Origin: Bacillota bacterium | GTDB taxonomy: Bacteria > Bacillota_I > Bacilli_A > RF39 > UBA660 | Length of the DNA stretch: 64,000 nt | Reading direction: 5' to 3' | Assembly: GCA_015059405.1 (NCBI GenBank) | Contig: SVAL01000006.1 | Location: 1 to 64,000 of the forward strand | In this document: positions 36,401-45,020 of the stretch, piece by piece | Layout: each line of letters starts with the position of its first letter | How positions within the stretch are numbered: the first letter of the stretch is position 1 | Notes under the pieces: model-generated | Told to the model about the DNA's origin: nothing | Seen by the model: only the letters and a program-made list of their open reading frames with translations | Databases searched by the model: none | Translations under genes and position numbers: made by a program

Positions 36401-39400
36401 ACCCAGCATCATCTTTTACATATCCATAATATGTTTTACTTTTTGTATCTGATGATAAAGTCAACTCTTTAGTTCCACTATAACTAGGAGTTGTTGAAGT
36501 TGATAAGTTATATGATGTTGCATCATCTGGTACAATTGTAAATTTAACATTTGATGTATACCAATCACTTAATCCTTTAGTACCTGATGGTGTAATTGTA
36601 CATGTTGGTTCGGAAACATCTCTTTTTACTGTTACCTTACATGTATTTGTCCATCCTGCATTATCTTTTACATATCCATAATATGTAATACCATCTGTAT
36701 CATCTTTTAATATAACTTCTGTTGTTTCATTATATGTTGCTACTTCATTTCTTGTTAAGTCATAAGAATGTACTTTACTTGTATCATCATCTCTAGATAT
36801 TGTTACTTTTACATCTGATATATACCAACTATTTGTACCTAATGTTCCAGTAGGAGTTAATGTACATGTTGGTTTTACAACGTCTTTCTTTACTGTAATA
36901 TCACAAGTTCCAGTATTACCAGCATTATCTTTTACATATCCATAATACTTTTGACCTGTTGTATCTACAGTTTGTGTTTTACTTGATGTTTTTGCATATG
37001 TAGCACTTGATGAAGTAGTTAAATCATAACTATGTACATCACTCAAATTATCTTTAGGCGTTAGAGTTAATGCTACATTACTTTTATACCAATTATCATT
37101 TCCTTTTGTTCCACTTGGAGTAATAGAACATGTTGGTTTTGTTGCATCTCTTTTTATAGTTTTTGTACATGTATTAGTATGACCTGCATCATCTTTTACA
37201 AATCCATAATAAGTTATTGTTGCAACATCACTTGTTAATGATAGAGCACTATTACCACCATAACTTGCTGAATTTGTTGTTTTTAAATCATATCCTTTAA
37301 CAGTACTTGTATCATCATTAGTGGTCATATTAAGAGCTACATTTGATGTATACCAACTATTACTTCCCATAGTACCTGTTGGTGTTATAGTACATGTTGG
37401 TTTTGTTGTATCTCTTTTTACGGTTACGCTACAACTATTAACATGACCTGCATAGTCTTTTACGTATCCATAATATGTTTTTGTTTTTACATCCGTTGCT
37501 AAAGTATCGGTTGTTTTTGTTTTGTTATATGATGCAGTTGAAGAGTTAGTTAAATCATATGAAATAACATCACTTGTTGCATCACTTGTTGTTAAAGTTA
37601 TACCAACGTTTGTTGTATACCAATCATTATTTCCTTTTGTACCACTTGGTGTTACAGTACATGATGGTTTTTTAGTATCTCTTTTTATTGTAATTTCACA
37701 TTTATTTGTAAGACCAGCATTATCCTTTACATATGCATAATACTTTTGTCCAGTTGTATCTTTTGTTAAACTCATAGTTGTATTTTTACTATAAGTTACA
37801 TTTGAACTTGTAGTTAAATCATACGAATTTACTTTACTTGTTGAATCTGATGTTGTTAATTTAATAGATACATCTCCTATATACCAACTGTTTGTACCTT
37901 GTGTACCTGTTGGTGTTATTTTACAAGATGGTATAGTTGTATCTCTTTTTACTGTAACTTGGCATGTTGCATTGTTTCCTGCTGTATCTTTTACAAATCC
38001 ATAATATGTTTTACTAGTTATATCGGATTTTAAATATAGAGTTTTTGTTCCATTATAAGTAGTTGCTGATTCCTCTGACAACCCATAACCATTTACTTCA
38101 CTACCATTATCTTGAATATCAAGTGTTAATGTAACATTTGATGTAAACCAGTCATTTGTCCCAATTGTACCTGTTGGAACTACATCACAAGTTGGTTCTG
38201 TTTTATCAATTCTTATCCATGTTGAACTAGTAGAACAGTGACCTGCTTTATCACAAACTCTAATATAAGCTAAGCTTTCTCTTTCTTTTGAGAAAGGAGA
38301 TGTAATATATGTTTCTTTTTCATAAGAATCATAGTCACCTTTATCGTATTTAGTCCATTCTGATTGATCGTAACTATAATACCAATAATCAATACCAGCT
38401 GTATTATCCTTAGAATTAACAGTTAAACTAAAACTTTTATTAGTCCATTCACCTTTAGTTGGATTTTCAATAGTTGGTACTGTTGGTTTAACTGTATCTC
38501 TTTTTACCTTAGTACCACAATTATTTATGTTTCCAGCATTATCTTTAACATATCCATAATAATCAATACCAGTTGTATCTGTTGTTAAACTCTTACTAGA
38601 TACTTTATTGTAAGATGCTGTTGATGAATTTGTTAAGTCATATACGCTTACTTTACTTGTTGCATCTGTTGCTGCTAGTGAAATACTAACATTTGATGTG
38701 TACCAACCATTATCTCCTTTAGTACCAGTTGGCGTTACTGTACAAGTTGGAGCTGTTGCATCTCTTTTAATATTAATTGAACATTTTCCAGTATTACCAG
38801 CATTATCTTTAACATATCCATAATAATCAACACCGGTTGTATCATCTTTTAATGATGATGATGCAGCTTTATTATATGTTGCTGTTGTTGATCTAGATAA
38901 ATCATAACTAAGAACTTTACTTGTTGCATCATCTGTTGATAAAGCTATTGCAACATCTGAAGTATACCAATTGTTATCTCCAATTGTACCAGTTGGGTTG
39001 ATACTACAACTTGGTGCTGTTGCATCTCTTTTTACTGTAATATCACAAATATTGGTATTACCAGCTTTATCTACTACATGTCCATAATATGTCTTATTTG
39101 TTGAATCAGTACTTAATACTGATGTTGCTCTATTATTAAATGTTTGTGTTTTAGAATCAGTAATATCAAATTTACCAACACCACTTAAAACGTCAGTTTT
39201 TGTATCAAAGTTAAATGTTACATCAGATGTATACCAATTATCTAGTCCAATAGTACCAGATTTATTTAAAGTACACTCTGGTTTATGAGCATCTACTTTA
39301 ATACTATAGTAATCTCCAGAATCACCTTTTTTACTACGATCATTTACGACTCTAAACTTTATTTCTTTATCAAAATCATTTTTTACTGTCCATGTACAAC

Positions 39401-40385
39401 TTTTCTTATCTGAACTTACTGTACAATTTGTTTCTATCCATTTTTTTCTAACTTCATCATAGTATTCAATATCTTTTAATGCTATAGCATCTATTACTTC
39501 TTTAACATCATTTTTAGAATATGATATTTTTACTACCAAGTTGCTTGCCCATTCATCAGAACCATTACTATATACATCATTTTTCTTTTTTCCACTATAG
39601 ATATTATCTACACCATATTTCATCTCAATTTCTGGTTGATTATGTTTATAAATAACAGCTTGTTTTTGTAATGTTTCCCCACTTGGTAAAATATATCTTA
39701 AATTAATAACTGTATTAACGTTTTGTCCAACTAATTCCCCAATATTTTGTGGATATAAAGCATCATTTTCATCATCACTTTCTTTTTTTGCTAAAACTTC
39801 ACCATCGTTATTTTTCTTAACAACATCATAAGTAAGTCTTAATTCATCACGAATGCTTTCTTCATTAGTACCATAATACACGTATAATTTTTTACCAACA
39901 TCTTCTCTTAGTTCATACTCAATATTATTGTCATTCATCCATGCTGTATCACAATAATTATTTTTTTGACCAGTTGTATCAGTTGCATATTCATCTTGGC
40001 TACATTTTAAACAAGTTGTATAGTCATATTGCTTTTCACCAGTTTTTACAACTACTACATAACTATATGAAGTATCTGTACTATCACACTTTTTACCAAG
40101 ATAGTCTTTTACTTCATCAATATACCCTTCTTTTTCAAGATCACTAACTTTAATCACTTTAGAATGAAATAGTTTTGTTGGTTTACTATATCTTCTATCA
40201 GTTACATAGTCTTTACTTGCTGAAACAACACTATTTTCTAACTTTTTATAATAATTAAGTCTAAAGTTAATTAATTGCTTATTAATAGCAGGTACTGCTA
40301 TTAATATTAGTATTGCTAGAATTACTATTGCAGCAATAATTTCAACTAATGTATAACCTTTCTTATTTTTTAATTTTTTAAACAT
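33498..40385 (-). CDS. Giant pseudopilin with 17 Ig-like repeats and InlB-type repeats
   Basis: A 2295-aa surface protein. The N-terminus MFKKLKNKKG-YTLVEII is a textbook type IV prepilin/pseudopilin leader: cleavage after G10, Tyr at +1, Glu at +5, then a long hydrophobic helix. Next comes a pilin-like head with Cys pairs (to about 150) and a linker domain. Residues about 371-1870 hold 17 tandem units of about 88 aa (pattern C-x3-P-x-GT-x-G-x3-W-Y...YYGYVKDNAGNT-x2-C-x3-VKRDTTxP). About 1871-2110 hold three InlB/Listeria-Bacteroides-type repeats (GYTFTGWNTK...TLYAQW), and a Cys-rich end follows. ATG at 40385 with AGGCGGTG upstream is chosen over an upstream in-frame start, since it gives a proper prepilin leader. 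Probably an adhesive stalk built on a pilin anchor. Confidence 0.85.
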   Translation of the reverse strand: MFKKLKNKKGYTLVEIIAAIVILAILILIAVPAINKQLINFRLNYYKKLENSVVSASKDYVTDRRYSKPTKLFHSKVIKVSDLEKEGYIDEVKDYLGKKCDSTDTSYSYVVVVKTGEKQYDYTTCLKCSQDEYATDTTGQKNNYCDTAWMNDNNIEYELREDVGKKLYVYYGTNEESIRDELRLTYDVVKKNNDGEVLAKKESDDENDALYPQNIGELVGQNVNTVINLRYILPSGETLQKQAVIYKHNQPEIEMKYGVDNIYSGKKKNDVYSNGSDEWASNLVVKISYSKNDVKEVIDAIALKDIEYYDEVRKKWIETNCTVSSDKKSCTWTVKNDFDKEIKFRVVNDRSKKGDSGDYYSIKVDAHKPECTLNKSGTIGLDNWYTSDVTFNFDTKTDVLSGVGKFDITDSKTQTFNNRATSVLSTDSTNKTYYGHVVDKAGNTNICDITVKRDATAPSCSINPTGTIGDNNWYTSDVAIALSTDDATSKVLSYDLSRSTTATYNKAASSSLKDDTTGVDYYGYVKDNAGNTGKCSINIKRDATAPTCTVTPTGTKGDNGWYTSNVSISLAATDATSKVSVYDLTNSSTASYNKVSSKSLTTDTTGIDYYGYVKDNAGNINNCGTKVKRDTVKPTVPTIENPTKGEWTNKSFSLTVNSKDNTAGIDYWYYSYDQSEWTKYDKGDYDSYEKETYITSPFSKERESLAYIRVCDKAGHCSTSSTWIRIDKTEPTCDVVPTGTIGTNDWFTSNVTLTLDIQDNGSEVNGYGLSEESATTYNGTKTLYLKSDITSKTYYGFVKDTAGNNATCQVTVKRDTTIPSCKITPTGTQGTNSWYIGDVSIKLTTSDSTSKVNSYDLTTSSNVTYSKNTTMSLTKDTTGQKYYAYVKDNAGLTNKCEITIKRDTKKPSCTVTPSGTKGNNDWYTTNVGITLTTSDATSDVISYDLTNSSTASYNKTKTTDTLATDVKTKTYYGYVKDYAGHVNSCSVTVKRDTTKPTCTITPTGTMGSNSWYTSNVALNMTTNDDTSTVKGYDLKTTNSASYGGNSALSLTSDVATITYYGFVKDDAGHTNTCTKTIKRDATKPTCSITPSGTKGNDNWYKSNVALTLTPKDNLSDVHSYDLTTSSSATYAKTSSKTQTVDTTGQKYYGYVKDNAGNTGTCDITVKKDVVKPTCTLTPTGTLGTNSWYISDVKVTISRDDDTSKVHSYDLTRNEVATYNETTEVILKDDTDGITYYGYVKDNAGWTNTCKVTVKRDVSEPTCTITPSGTKGLSDWYTSNVKFTIVPDDATSYNLSTSTTPSYSGTKELTLSSDTKSKTYYGYVKDDAGLTGKCQITVKRDATKPTCSLSPSGTAGSNGWFTSNVTVSFGSKSDATSDVLTYDLTTNKTATFNKATSKVQEDETNGQIYYGHVKDKAGNIGSCQLTVKKDTVKPMCTITPTGTVGSNNWFVSDVTITMNPMDLGGSAVNSYGLTTSSTVNYNGKKTTQLTTDTNSQTYHCFAKDDAGNTYTRSETFKRDASKPAVPTIEHPYNGNWTNQSFKLKVSSSDAYSGLADWYYSWNQSSWTKYANSYNVSPFTTLEFSEDKNQLVYIRICDQAGNCNISSSMIRIDKQAPSCTLTPSGTVGNNSWYTSNVKLTLGVTNSGSEIVKTGITKSTSATYDTSVSYEKTISDDMGETTYYGYIKDSAGNTAKCQTKIKKDSTAPSCSFSATGTLGDNSWYKSNVVLTLNRSDATSDIASFGINSSNSATYNSSTSQTINWETSGATYYGFVKDNAGNTNSCSKTVKRDTTPPSCKIEATGDNSGGIFYSTVNIKMTPSGHSYYGMSTTNSTTYNSVSTDTITSDVSGRTYYGFVKDAAGWTNTCNVTVTRIGKVSVSFNGNGNTGGSTAAQQCLYNASCTLNSNGFTKTGYTFTGWNTKADGSGTSYSSSGKFTAGTTLYAQWRINKLYIYYNANGASISSSSYSLSSNNVYSGGSRFYQTINYGSSSDPYNASTFGLYKTGYSFVGWNTNSSGTGTTYGQDTSYAATTYKSDLTGGDKSITLYAIYNVNTYTLTYNNNNGSGCSSKTANYGSTWGTLCTPTRANYTFNGWYDGSTQVTASTTVGGNRTVTASWTAIAPTCGTISGHTGGWTKSKYVSVGCTNPNGTACTAVGNTYTSSGYKELTITGSNGATRKCGFTVENIDTGTPTVTFNGHVASNVKCPSGSAYSWLDNKWTFTISNTSSGFRESGSTLVVSISGVGTGTHNYGAPKASSGITLGCAFFSTTEFGFARSGKPSMTATACNNVGNCGSNSG
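34055..34774 (-). repeat. Three InlB-type (Listeria-Bacteroides) repeats in the giant pseudopilin
   Basis: Three diverged units carrying GYxFxGWNT or YTFNGWYD and ending in TLYAQW, TLYAIY or VTASW. These are the hallmarks of InlB B-repeat / flg_new modules in Gram-positive adhesins. The bounds are approximate. Confidence 0.8.
34775..39275 (-). repeat. Tandem array of 17 Ig-like repeats (about 264 bp each)
   Basis: Protein-coding repeats. Fifteen units share C-x3-P-x-GT, W(Y/F), YYG(Y/F)VKD-x-AG-x-T and VKRD-x2-P. Units 4 and 14 are a distinct subtype (ENPTKGEWTNKSF / EHPYNGNWTNQSF, with Trp-Tyr-Tyr motifs). The DNA is diverged rather than identical. Most canonical units keep two Cys, one at the start and one after AGNT. 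Confidence 0.9.
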
Positions 40386-40401
40386 ATGAGCACCGCCTAT
40401 T

Positions 40402-41634
40402 CTACTCTTCTTCTGTTTTATTGTACATGTGATAAATATTAGTATTATTATATTTAAATTCATTATTTTCTACTAATATATCAACACCATACTTATCATA
40501 TCTATATAGGTAATTATCAACAATGTAATAAATTCTTCCTTCTTCTACTTGAAGATTACTATAATTTTGATTTAATTCTAGTAATAAAACTCTTTTAGTT
40601 AAATCTTTTTTATATGTTTTATATACTTTATTACCAACTAAAGTATAATAATAATTTTTAGTTTCAAATATCTCATCATACTTATAATTTAATTCAATTG
40701 TCTTTTTAGTTTCATAAAACTTGATTCTATCTTTAGTAAAATCAGTTACACTTGCATCAACCCATTTACCATCTACATATTTTTTAAATCCCTTATCAAC
40801 ATCTCCCAATACTTTATAAGTACCATTAGGATTAATTTCATACTCTGTTTTATAGGTTAAATCAAAGACATATAATTTATTATCAATAACTCCAATATTA
40901 TATAATTTGTTTGATAATGGATTATCAAAATAAATTATTTCTTGTTGTAATTTAATACTATCTACTAATAAATATTTAGGAGTTGGTTTACCATATTCTG
41001 TAATTGGTACTAAGAAAAAGTTATCTATAAATACTCCTAGTTCATTTTTATAAACATCTTGATTTGAAAAACTATAATCTTCAAAAATTCCTTGATTGAA
41101 TACTGTTACTTTTTTGTATTGATATAAACTTAAATATTCATTAGAATAAAAGTTATTTGTATAAAAATGAACTTCTTTATCACTTGTTTTATTAGTATTA
41201 TCTGTTTTATAAGAATCTTCTTGTTTAAGTTTTACTAAAAATTCACTAATATCAACTCTTTTATTAACATAGTCATATGAATATACTTCTTTGCCATCAC
41301 TACAAAATATTTCTAATTCTTTTTTATCTTTAGTTACCGGATGAATACAAAGATAATTATCTTTTTCATAAAATTTTATATCTTTTATTATTCTTTTTTG
41401 TTTATTATAATTATTTTCAATATAATAATAAAATTCTTTTTTATCTTGATTGATTGTGATGTAGTATCCATCATCTTTTTCGTGTTTACGATATTCTTCT
41501 TCTATTTCAAATTCTTTATCTTTTGATAATATCTTATATTCTACCTCATGACTTTGTTCAAAGAAGATGATTACAAATTGATATATAAGAACAAAAATTA
41601 AAAATATTAACGCAAACGAGAATGCTCTTTTCAT
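40402..41634 (-). CDS. Anchored extracellular protein, possible beta-propeller
   Basis: A 410-aa protein with one N-terminal membrane helix (about 5-27). The outside part is rich in Tyr, Lys and Asn and consists of short repeated beta strands (KKEFYYYIENNY, EGRIYYIVDNYLYRYD, GNKVYKTYKK), which look like propeller blades. No catalytic motif is visible. It lies 16 nt upstream of the giant pseudopilin gene and 9 nt downstream of the thioredoxin-fold gene, so the three are one unit. It may be a chaperone, anchor or inner assembly factor for the pseudopilin; this is inferred from context. AGGTGACAT precedes ATG. Confidence 0.55.
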   Translation of the reverse strand: MKRAFSFALIFLIFVLIYQFVIIFFEQSHEVEYKILSKDKEFEIEEEYRKHEKDDGYYITINQDKKEFYYYIENNYNKQKRIIKDIKFYEKDNYLCIHPVTKDKKELEIFCSDGKEVYSYDYVNKRVDISEFLVKLKQEDSYKTDNTNKTSDKEVHFYTNNFYSNEYLSLYQYKKVTVFNQGIFEDYSFSNQDVYKNELGVFIDNFFLVPITEYGKPTPKYLLVDSIKLQQEIIYFDNPLSNKLYNIGVIDNKLYVFDLTYKTEYEINPNGTYKVLGDVDKGFKKYVDGKWVDASVTDFTKDRIKFYETKKTIELNYKYDEIFETKNYYYTLVGNKVYKTYKKDLTKRVLLLELNQNYSNLQVEEGRIYYIVDNYLYRYDKYGVDILVENNEFKYNNTNIYHMYNKTEEE

Positions 41635-41644
41635 ATGTCACCTA

Positions 41645-42145
41645 CTATTTAATTATTTCATATTTTTTTAATACTTTTTTTATTTCATTACCATTTAAAT
41701 AATCATTACTATCACTTATTATTTTTCCATTTTCAATTATAACTAAATGTGGATAATAAGTTTTATTAAAAATATCAGATGAATTAGTAAGTACTTCTTT
41801 TTCTGAATCAACTAATTCTAAAATATTGATATATTCAATAATTAAACTATATTCTTTAGCTATTTTATCTAATTCTTGTAACTCTTTATAACATGATTTT
41901 TCTTCATTGCTACAAAAGAAGATAATTGATGTCCCATTAAAACTAAGTGATGCTTGATATTCACCAATACCGATTACTGATATATTTGTAAATTCAGTAC
42001 TGTTAAATGTATAAATATCATTATTATTTTTTTGATTTGTTTTTAAAGATAAGGCTATTATAATTAGTAATATTATAACAATTACAACGATAAAAATTAT
42101 ATTGTTTTGTTGTTGTTGTTTTTGTTTTTTTGTACTACTCTTCAT
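41645..42145 (-). CDS. Membrane-anchored thioredoxin-fold protein
   Basis: A 166-aa protein. A basic, Gln-rich N-terminus is followed by one membrane helix (about 20-40). The outside domain follows the thioredoxin order: SIIFFCSNEEKSC strand/helix start, a helix, IIEYINI strand, then YYPHLVII with the cis-Pro, a hairpin and a last helix. Instead of CxxC it has two Cys six residues apart (CSNEEKSC). ATG at 42145 is chosen because GGTGAGG lies just upstream. It precedes genes for very Cys-rich surface proteins, so a role in their thiol chemistry is plausible but unproven. Confidence 0.6.
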   Translation of the reverse strand: MKSSTKKQKQQQQNNIIFIVVIVIILLIIIALSLKTNQKNNNDIYTFNSTEFTNISVIGIGEYQASLSFNGTSIIFFCSNEEKSCYKELQELDKIAKEYSLIIEYINILELVDSEKEVLTNSSDIFNKTYYPHLVIIENGKIISDSNDYLNGNEIKKVLKKYEIIK

Positions 42146-42223
42146 ATCCTCACCTACTATAAATAAGTATAACATATTTTTTTATCATTTACTACAATAT
42201 TAGTTAGTAATTTCTTTATTTTT

Positions 42224-42252
42224 TTGCAATAAAAAAAGCCTATATTAGGCTT
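42224..42252 (-). terminator. Intrinsic terminator after the VirD4-like gene
   Basis: Minus strand: AAGCCTA / TAGGCTT stem, 3-nt loop, then TTTTT. It splits the virD4-like unit from the thioredoxin-fold and giant pseudopilin unit. Confidence 0.85.
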
Positions 42253-44470
42253 AATCTTCAAAGAAATCATCAAAGAATTGATTTTCATCAACATCATCAA
42301 GAGAAATAGTTGGTTTATCTGGTGCAGATGAAACAGTATTTTGTGTTGTTTGTCTGTTATTAGGTAAAATTGTTTCTCTTGTTTTTTCTTCAATCTTATC
42401 CATTTTTTTATCAGCTTTTTCAAGTGGATTTGAAGGATAATTTCCTCTAATAATATCGTTAACTTTATTTTCAATACTTTCAGTTGAAATGATTGAATCA
42501 CTACTACTTGTAGTTTTTTCAGGTTTAACTGGTTTTTCAACTTCGGCATTCTTCGCTTTTTCTTCTTTTTCTATTTCAGCAATCTTAGCATCTATTTTTC
42601 TAACCAAATCATCAATATCTACAGATTGACTACTGTTTGTTGGTGGTGCACTCTTAGGTGCTGATGTTGGCGACCCAAATGGTGATGGTGGCATTAATCC
42701 ACTTCCTCCACCCATTGGTGCTGGTGCTGGTGATGAATTATTATCCATCATCATTTCTCTAATTTTTTGTTGTCTTTTTTCTTTTACAAATTCACGAACG
42801 TCAAATACTTGAACTGGTCGTTTTTCACGTTCAGGATATTCAACTTTTGGATATTGTTGATCTCCCCAATCTATTTTAAAGTTTGGTGTAAATGATGTTT
42901 TAAATGGTTGCATACGCATACGTAAAACAATTTGGTCAAATTGTTTCATTCTTTGTAAATCAGAAACAGTCGCTAATGGTGTTGATGCTGTCTTATCATC
43001 TTTCTTAGATTTAACTTCACCACAAAGTTTACTAATTTCTTCTAGAGCGGCTAACTCAGTTGAAATTAAGTATACAATGTTACCACAGTTACCTTTAATT
43101 GTTTCAGCATTTTCTTTACCATAAACTTGTGTTAATTGGGCAAAGTTTTGGATAATCATTGTAAAACGGACTTGTCTTGAACGAGCAGCAGTAATCATTG
43201 TTGTAACATCTTTTAATGGTGGCATGTTTGCAAACTCATCAAGTAAGAAGTTTGTACGACAAGGTAATTTACCACCATGTGCTTGAGCAACGTCAATTAA
43301 TGTTTCGTAACATTGTTTAATAAAGATTGTTGCTAAAGAGTGGTATGTTTTCTTTTCATCTTGAATGATAATAAATACCGCAGTTGGTCTTTCACCTATT
43401 GTTCTTAAATCAAAATCGCTATAACTTAACATTTCTGATAAGTTTTCACGTGATGAAAATAATTTTACTTTTTGTTTGAATACTGAAATAATTGATCCTT
43501 TTGTTTCATTTGGTGCCATGATAGTACCACTTGCATTAATATAAGCTGGTGAATTAGGATCTTTTAAATTAAAATATTCTTTTACATATGTAGAACCACC
43601 ACATTTTTCTTCACCTACTGTAGTAGTTAAACTAATACTATTGATATTGATTTTTTCTTCTGGTGCATCTTCAAATAACCCTAACGCTAACCCAGAGAAA
43701 TAGTCAGCTGATGTTTTTTCCCAGAATGGATCTGAGTTACCACTGTTTTCTTCATATAGAATATTTAAAGCAAGGTCGTCTAGTAATTCGATAGCTTTAT
43801 CTTTGTTACCACCTGTATATAATTGATATGGTAGAGTCATTGGATTCCAAGCATTACCCTTTTGTGGGTTACGGAAATTTAATACAATTAAATCATATCC
43901 TTTAGCTTTTAATAATCCCCCTGTTCCTTCATAAAGTTCACCTTTAGGGTCAGTTAGAATCATTGATTCACCCTTTTTAGCTAATATTTGAATAGATGGT
44001 AGAATTGTACTTTGTGTTTTACCTGAACCAGTTGCCCCAATAACTAAGTTATGATATTCTCCATTATCTACCCATAACTTACCATTTTTACTGATTAAAG
44101 GAATACCTGCATATTCACTAGTAGCTGCTTTTGGATCAACTTCCTTTAAAACAGCTTTCATTTCTTTATCTTTAGCCCATCTACTATATCCTTTATCTTT
44201 CTTTCCAACAGAGAATCCTACTCCTTCTTCTCTATCAAAGAAATATGAACTAACGCTAACAAATAATGCGATTAAAGCAACTATAAAAAATATAATTGTT
44301 GTACCAAAATATTCTGGTGTAAATGCTAAAAATGGATTAATTGTAAACCCTTCTCCACTAGCTAAATTAGAAATATTTACTACACCTAATGCTATTACCA
44401 ATAAAAGGAAAACAGCAAAAATTATAAATATTAATACGTCTTGTGCATCTGCTCTAAACTTTAATTTCAT
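42251..44470 (-). CDS. VirD4/TraG-type coupling ATPase
   Basis: A 739-aa T4SS coupling protein that selects substrates and feeds them to the channel. Two N-terminal membrane helices (about 10-32 and 57-78), Walker A GATGSGKT at 145-152, ILTDPKGELY at 171-180 (a TraG/VirD4 signature), Walker B NFLLDEFAN at 407-415, and a conserved ITAARSR-type motif after it. The C-terminal 180 aa is Pro/Ser/Lys-rich and low complexity, a likely substrate or partner interface. ATG at 44470 has GAAGGGCG upstream; a start 10 codons earlier has no support. No relaxase gene is nearby, so protein substrates are at least as likely as DNA. Confidence 0.93.
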   Translation of the reverse strand: MKLKFRADAQDVLIFIIFAVFLLLVIALGVVNISNLASGEGFTINPFLAFTPEYFGTTIIFFIVALIALFVSVSSYFFDREEGVGFSVGKKDKGYSRWAKDKEMKAVLKEVDPKAATSEYAGIPLISKNGKLWVDNGEYHNLVIGATGSGKTQSTILPSIQILAKKGESMILTDPKGELYEGTGGLLKAKGYDLIVLNFRNPQKGNAWNPMTLPYQLYTGGNKDKAIELLDDLALNILYEENSGNSDPFWEKTSADYFSGLALGLFEDAPEEKININSISLTTTVGEEKCGGSTYVKEYFNLKDPNSPAYINASGTIMAPNETKGSIISVFKQKVKLFSSRENLSEMLSYSDFDLRTIGERPTAVFIIIQDEKKTYHSLATIFIKQCYETLIDVAQAHGGKLPCRTNFLLDEFANMPPLKDVTTMITAARSRQVRFTMIIQNFAQLTQVYGKENAETIKGNCGNIVYLISTELAALEEISKLCGEVKSKKDDKTASTPLATVSDLQRMKQFDQIVLRMRMQPFKTSFTPNFKIDWGDQQYPKVEYPEREKRPVQVFDVREFVKEKRQQKIREMMMDNNSSPAPAPMGGGSGLMPPSPFGSPTSAPKSAPPTNSSQSVDIDDLVRKIDAKIAEIEKEEKAKNAEVEKPVKPEKTTSSSDSIISTESIENKVNDIIRGNYPSNPLEKADKKMDKIEEKTRETILPNNRQTTQNTVSSAPDKPTISLDDVDENQFFDDFFED

Positions 44471-44537
44471 ATGACGCCCTTCTTTCATTAACAAATTCAA
44501 TATTATTATAACAAATTTATTTTAAATTTCAATAAAA

Positions 44538-45020
44538 TTATAATGCAATATTAACCTCATACTGCATTGCAGCATAGACTCTAAATACAAATACTTTACC
44601 TTTAGTGTCCGCTACTTTATATACCATGCATTTATTTTTTGTATCTTCATAACTACTATAACTCTTATAACTGTAAGAATAATAGTCTTTTAGAAGTTTT
44701 TCTCTTAAATTTAAAAATTCATCTTTAGAAACGTTATCATTATATAACATTTCATAAGCTTCATCTGGAAAATTAACAATCATACTTTTGTAATCATTAT
44801 AATACATAGTAGCTATTTCTTCACCAGATACATTTTTAATTGCATACTTATTTGTTTCACTTAATTCATTAGTTAAGTCAAATGCTTTTACATTTTCACT
44901 TGTTACTGCTTCTAAGTTTTTATTAACATTATTAGAATTATAAGTAAAAATTCCAAAAGCCACAAATATAATAACAGCAGTTACCATAAAAACTATTCTA
45001 ATTTTATTATTTTCTTTCAT
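44538..45020 (-). CDS. Bitopic T4SS accessory protein, VirB8-position candidate (second of two)
   Basis: A 160-aa protein with a short basic start, one membrane helix (about 8-26) and an outside domain of about 130 aa rich in Tyr and Ser. The segment MYYNDYKSMIVNFPDEAYEML is reminiscent of the NTF2-like fold of VirB8/TcpC, but the similarity is weak. ATG at 45020 is preceded by AGGTGAAAAAG; a GTG three codons upstream falls in that ribosome site. It overlaps the 182-aa gene by 14 nt and precedes the coupling ATPase gene. Confidence 0.55.
   Translation of the reverse strand: MKENNKIRIVFMVTAVIIFVAFGIFTYNSNNVNKNLEAVTSENVKAFDLTNELSETNKYAIKNVSGEEIATMYYNDYKSMIVNFPDEAYEMLYNDNVSKDEFLNLREKLLKDYYSYSYKSYSSYEDTKNKCMVYKVADTKGKVFVFRVYAAMQYEVNIAL

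Noticed and set aside
34775..39275. Regular repeats every 264 bp or so, possible CRISPR or satellite DNA
   Set aside because: They are in one long open frame, period matches an 88-aa protein module, and units differ in DNA while keeping protein motifs.
42157..42549. 130-codon minus-strand frame overlapping the end of the VirD4-like gene
   Set aside because: Out of frame with the Pro/Ser/Lys-rich tail of the coupling ATPase; its translation is Lys/Leu/Ile low complexity and it spans the terminator.
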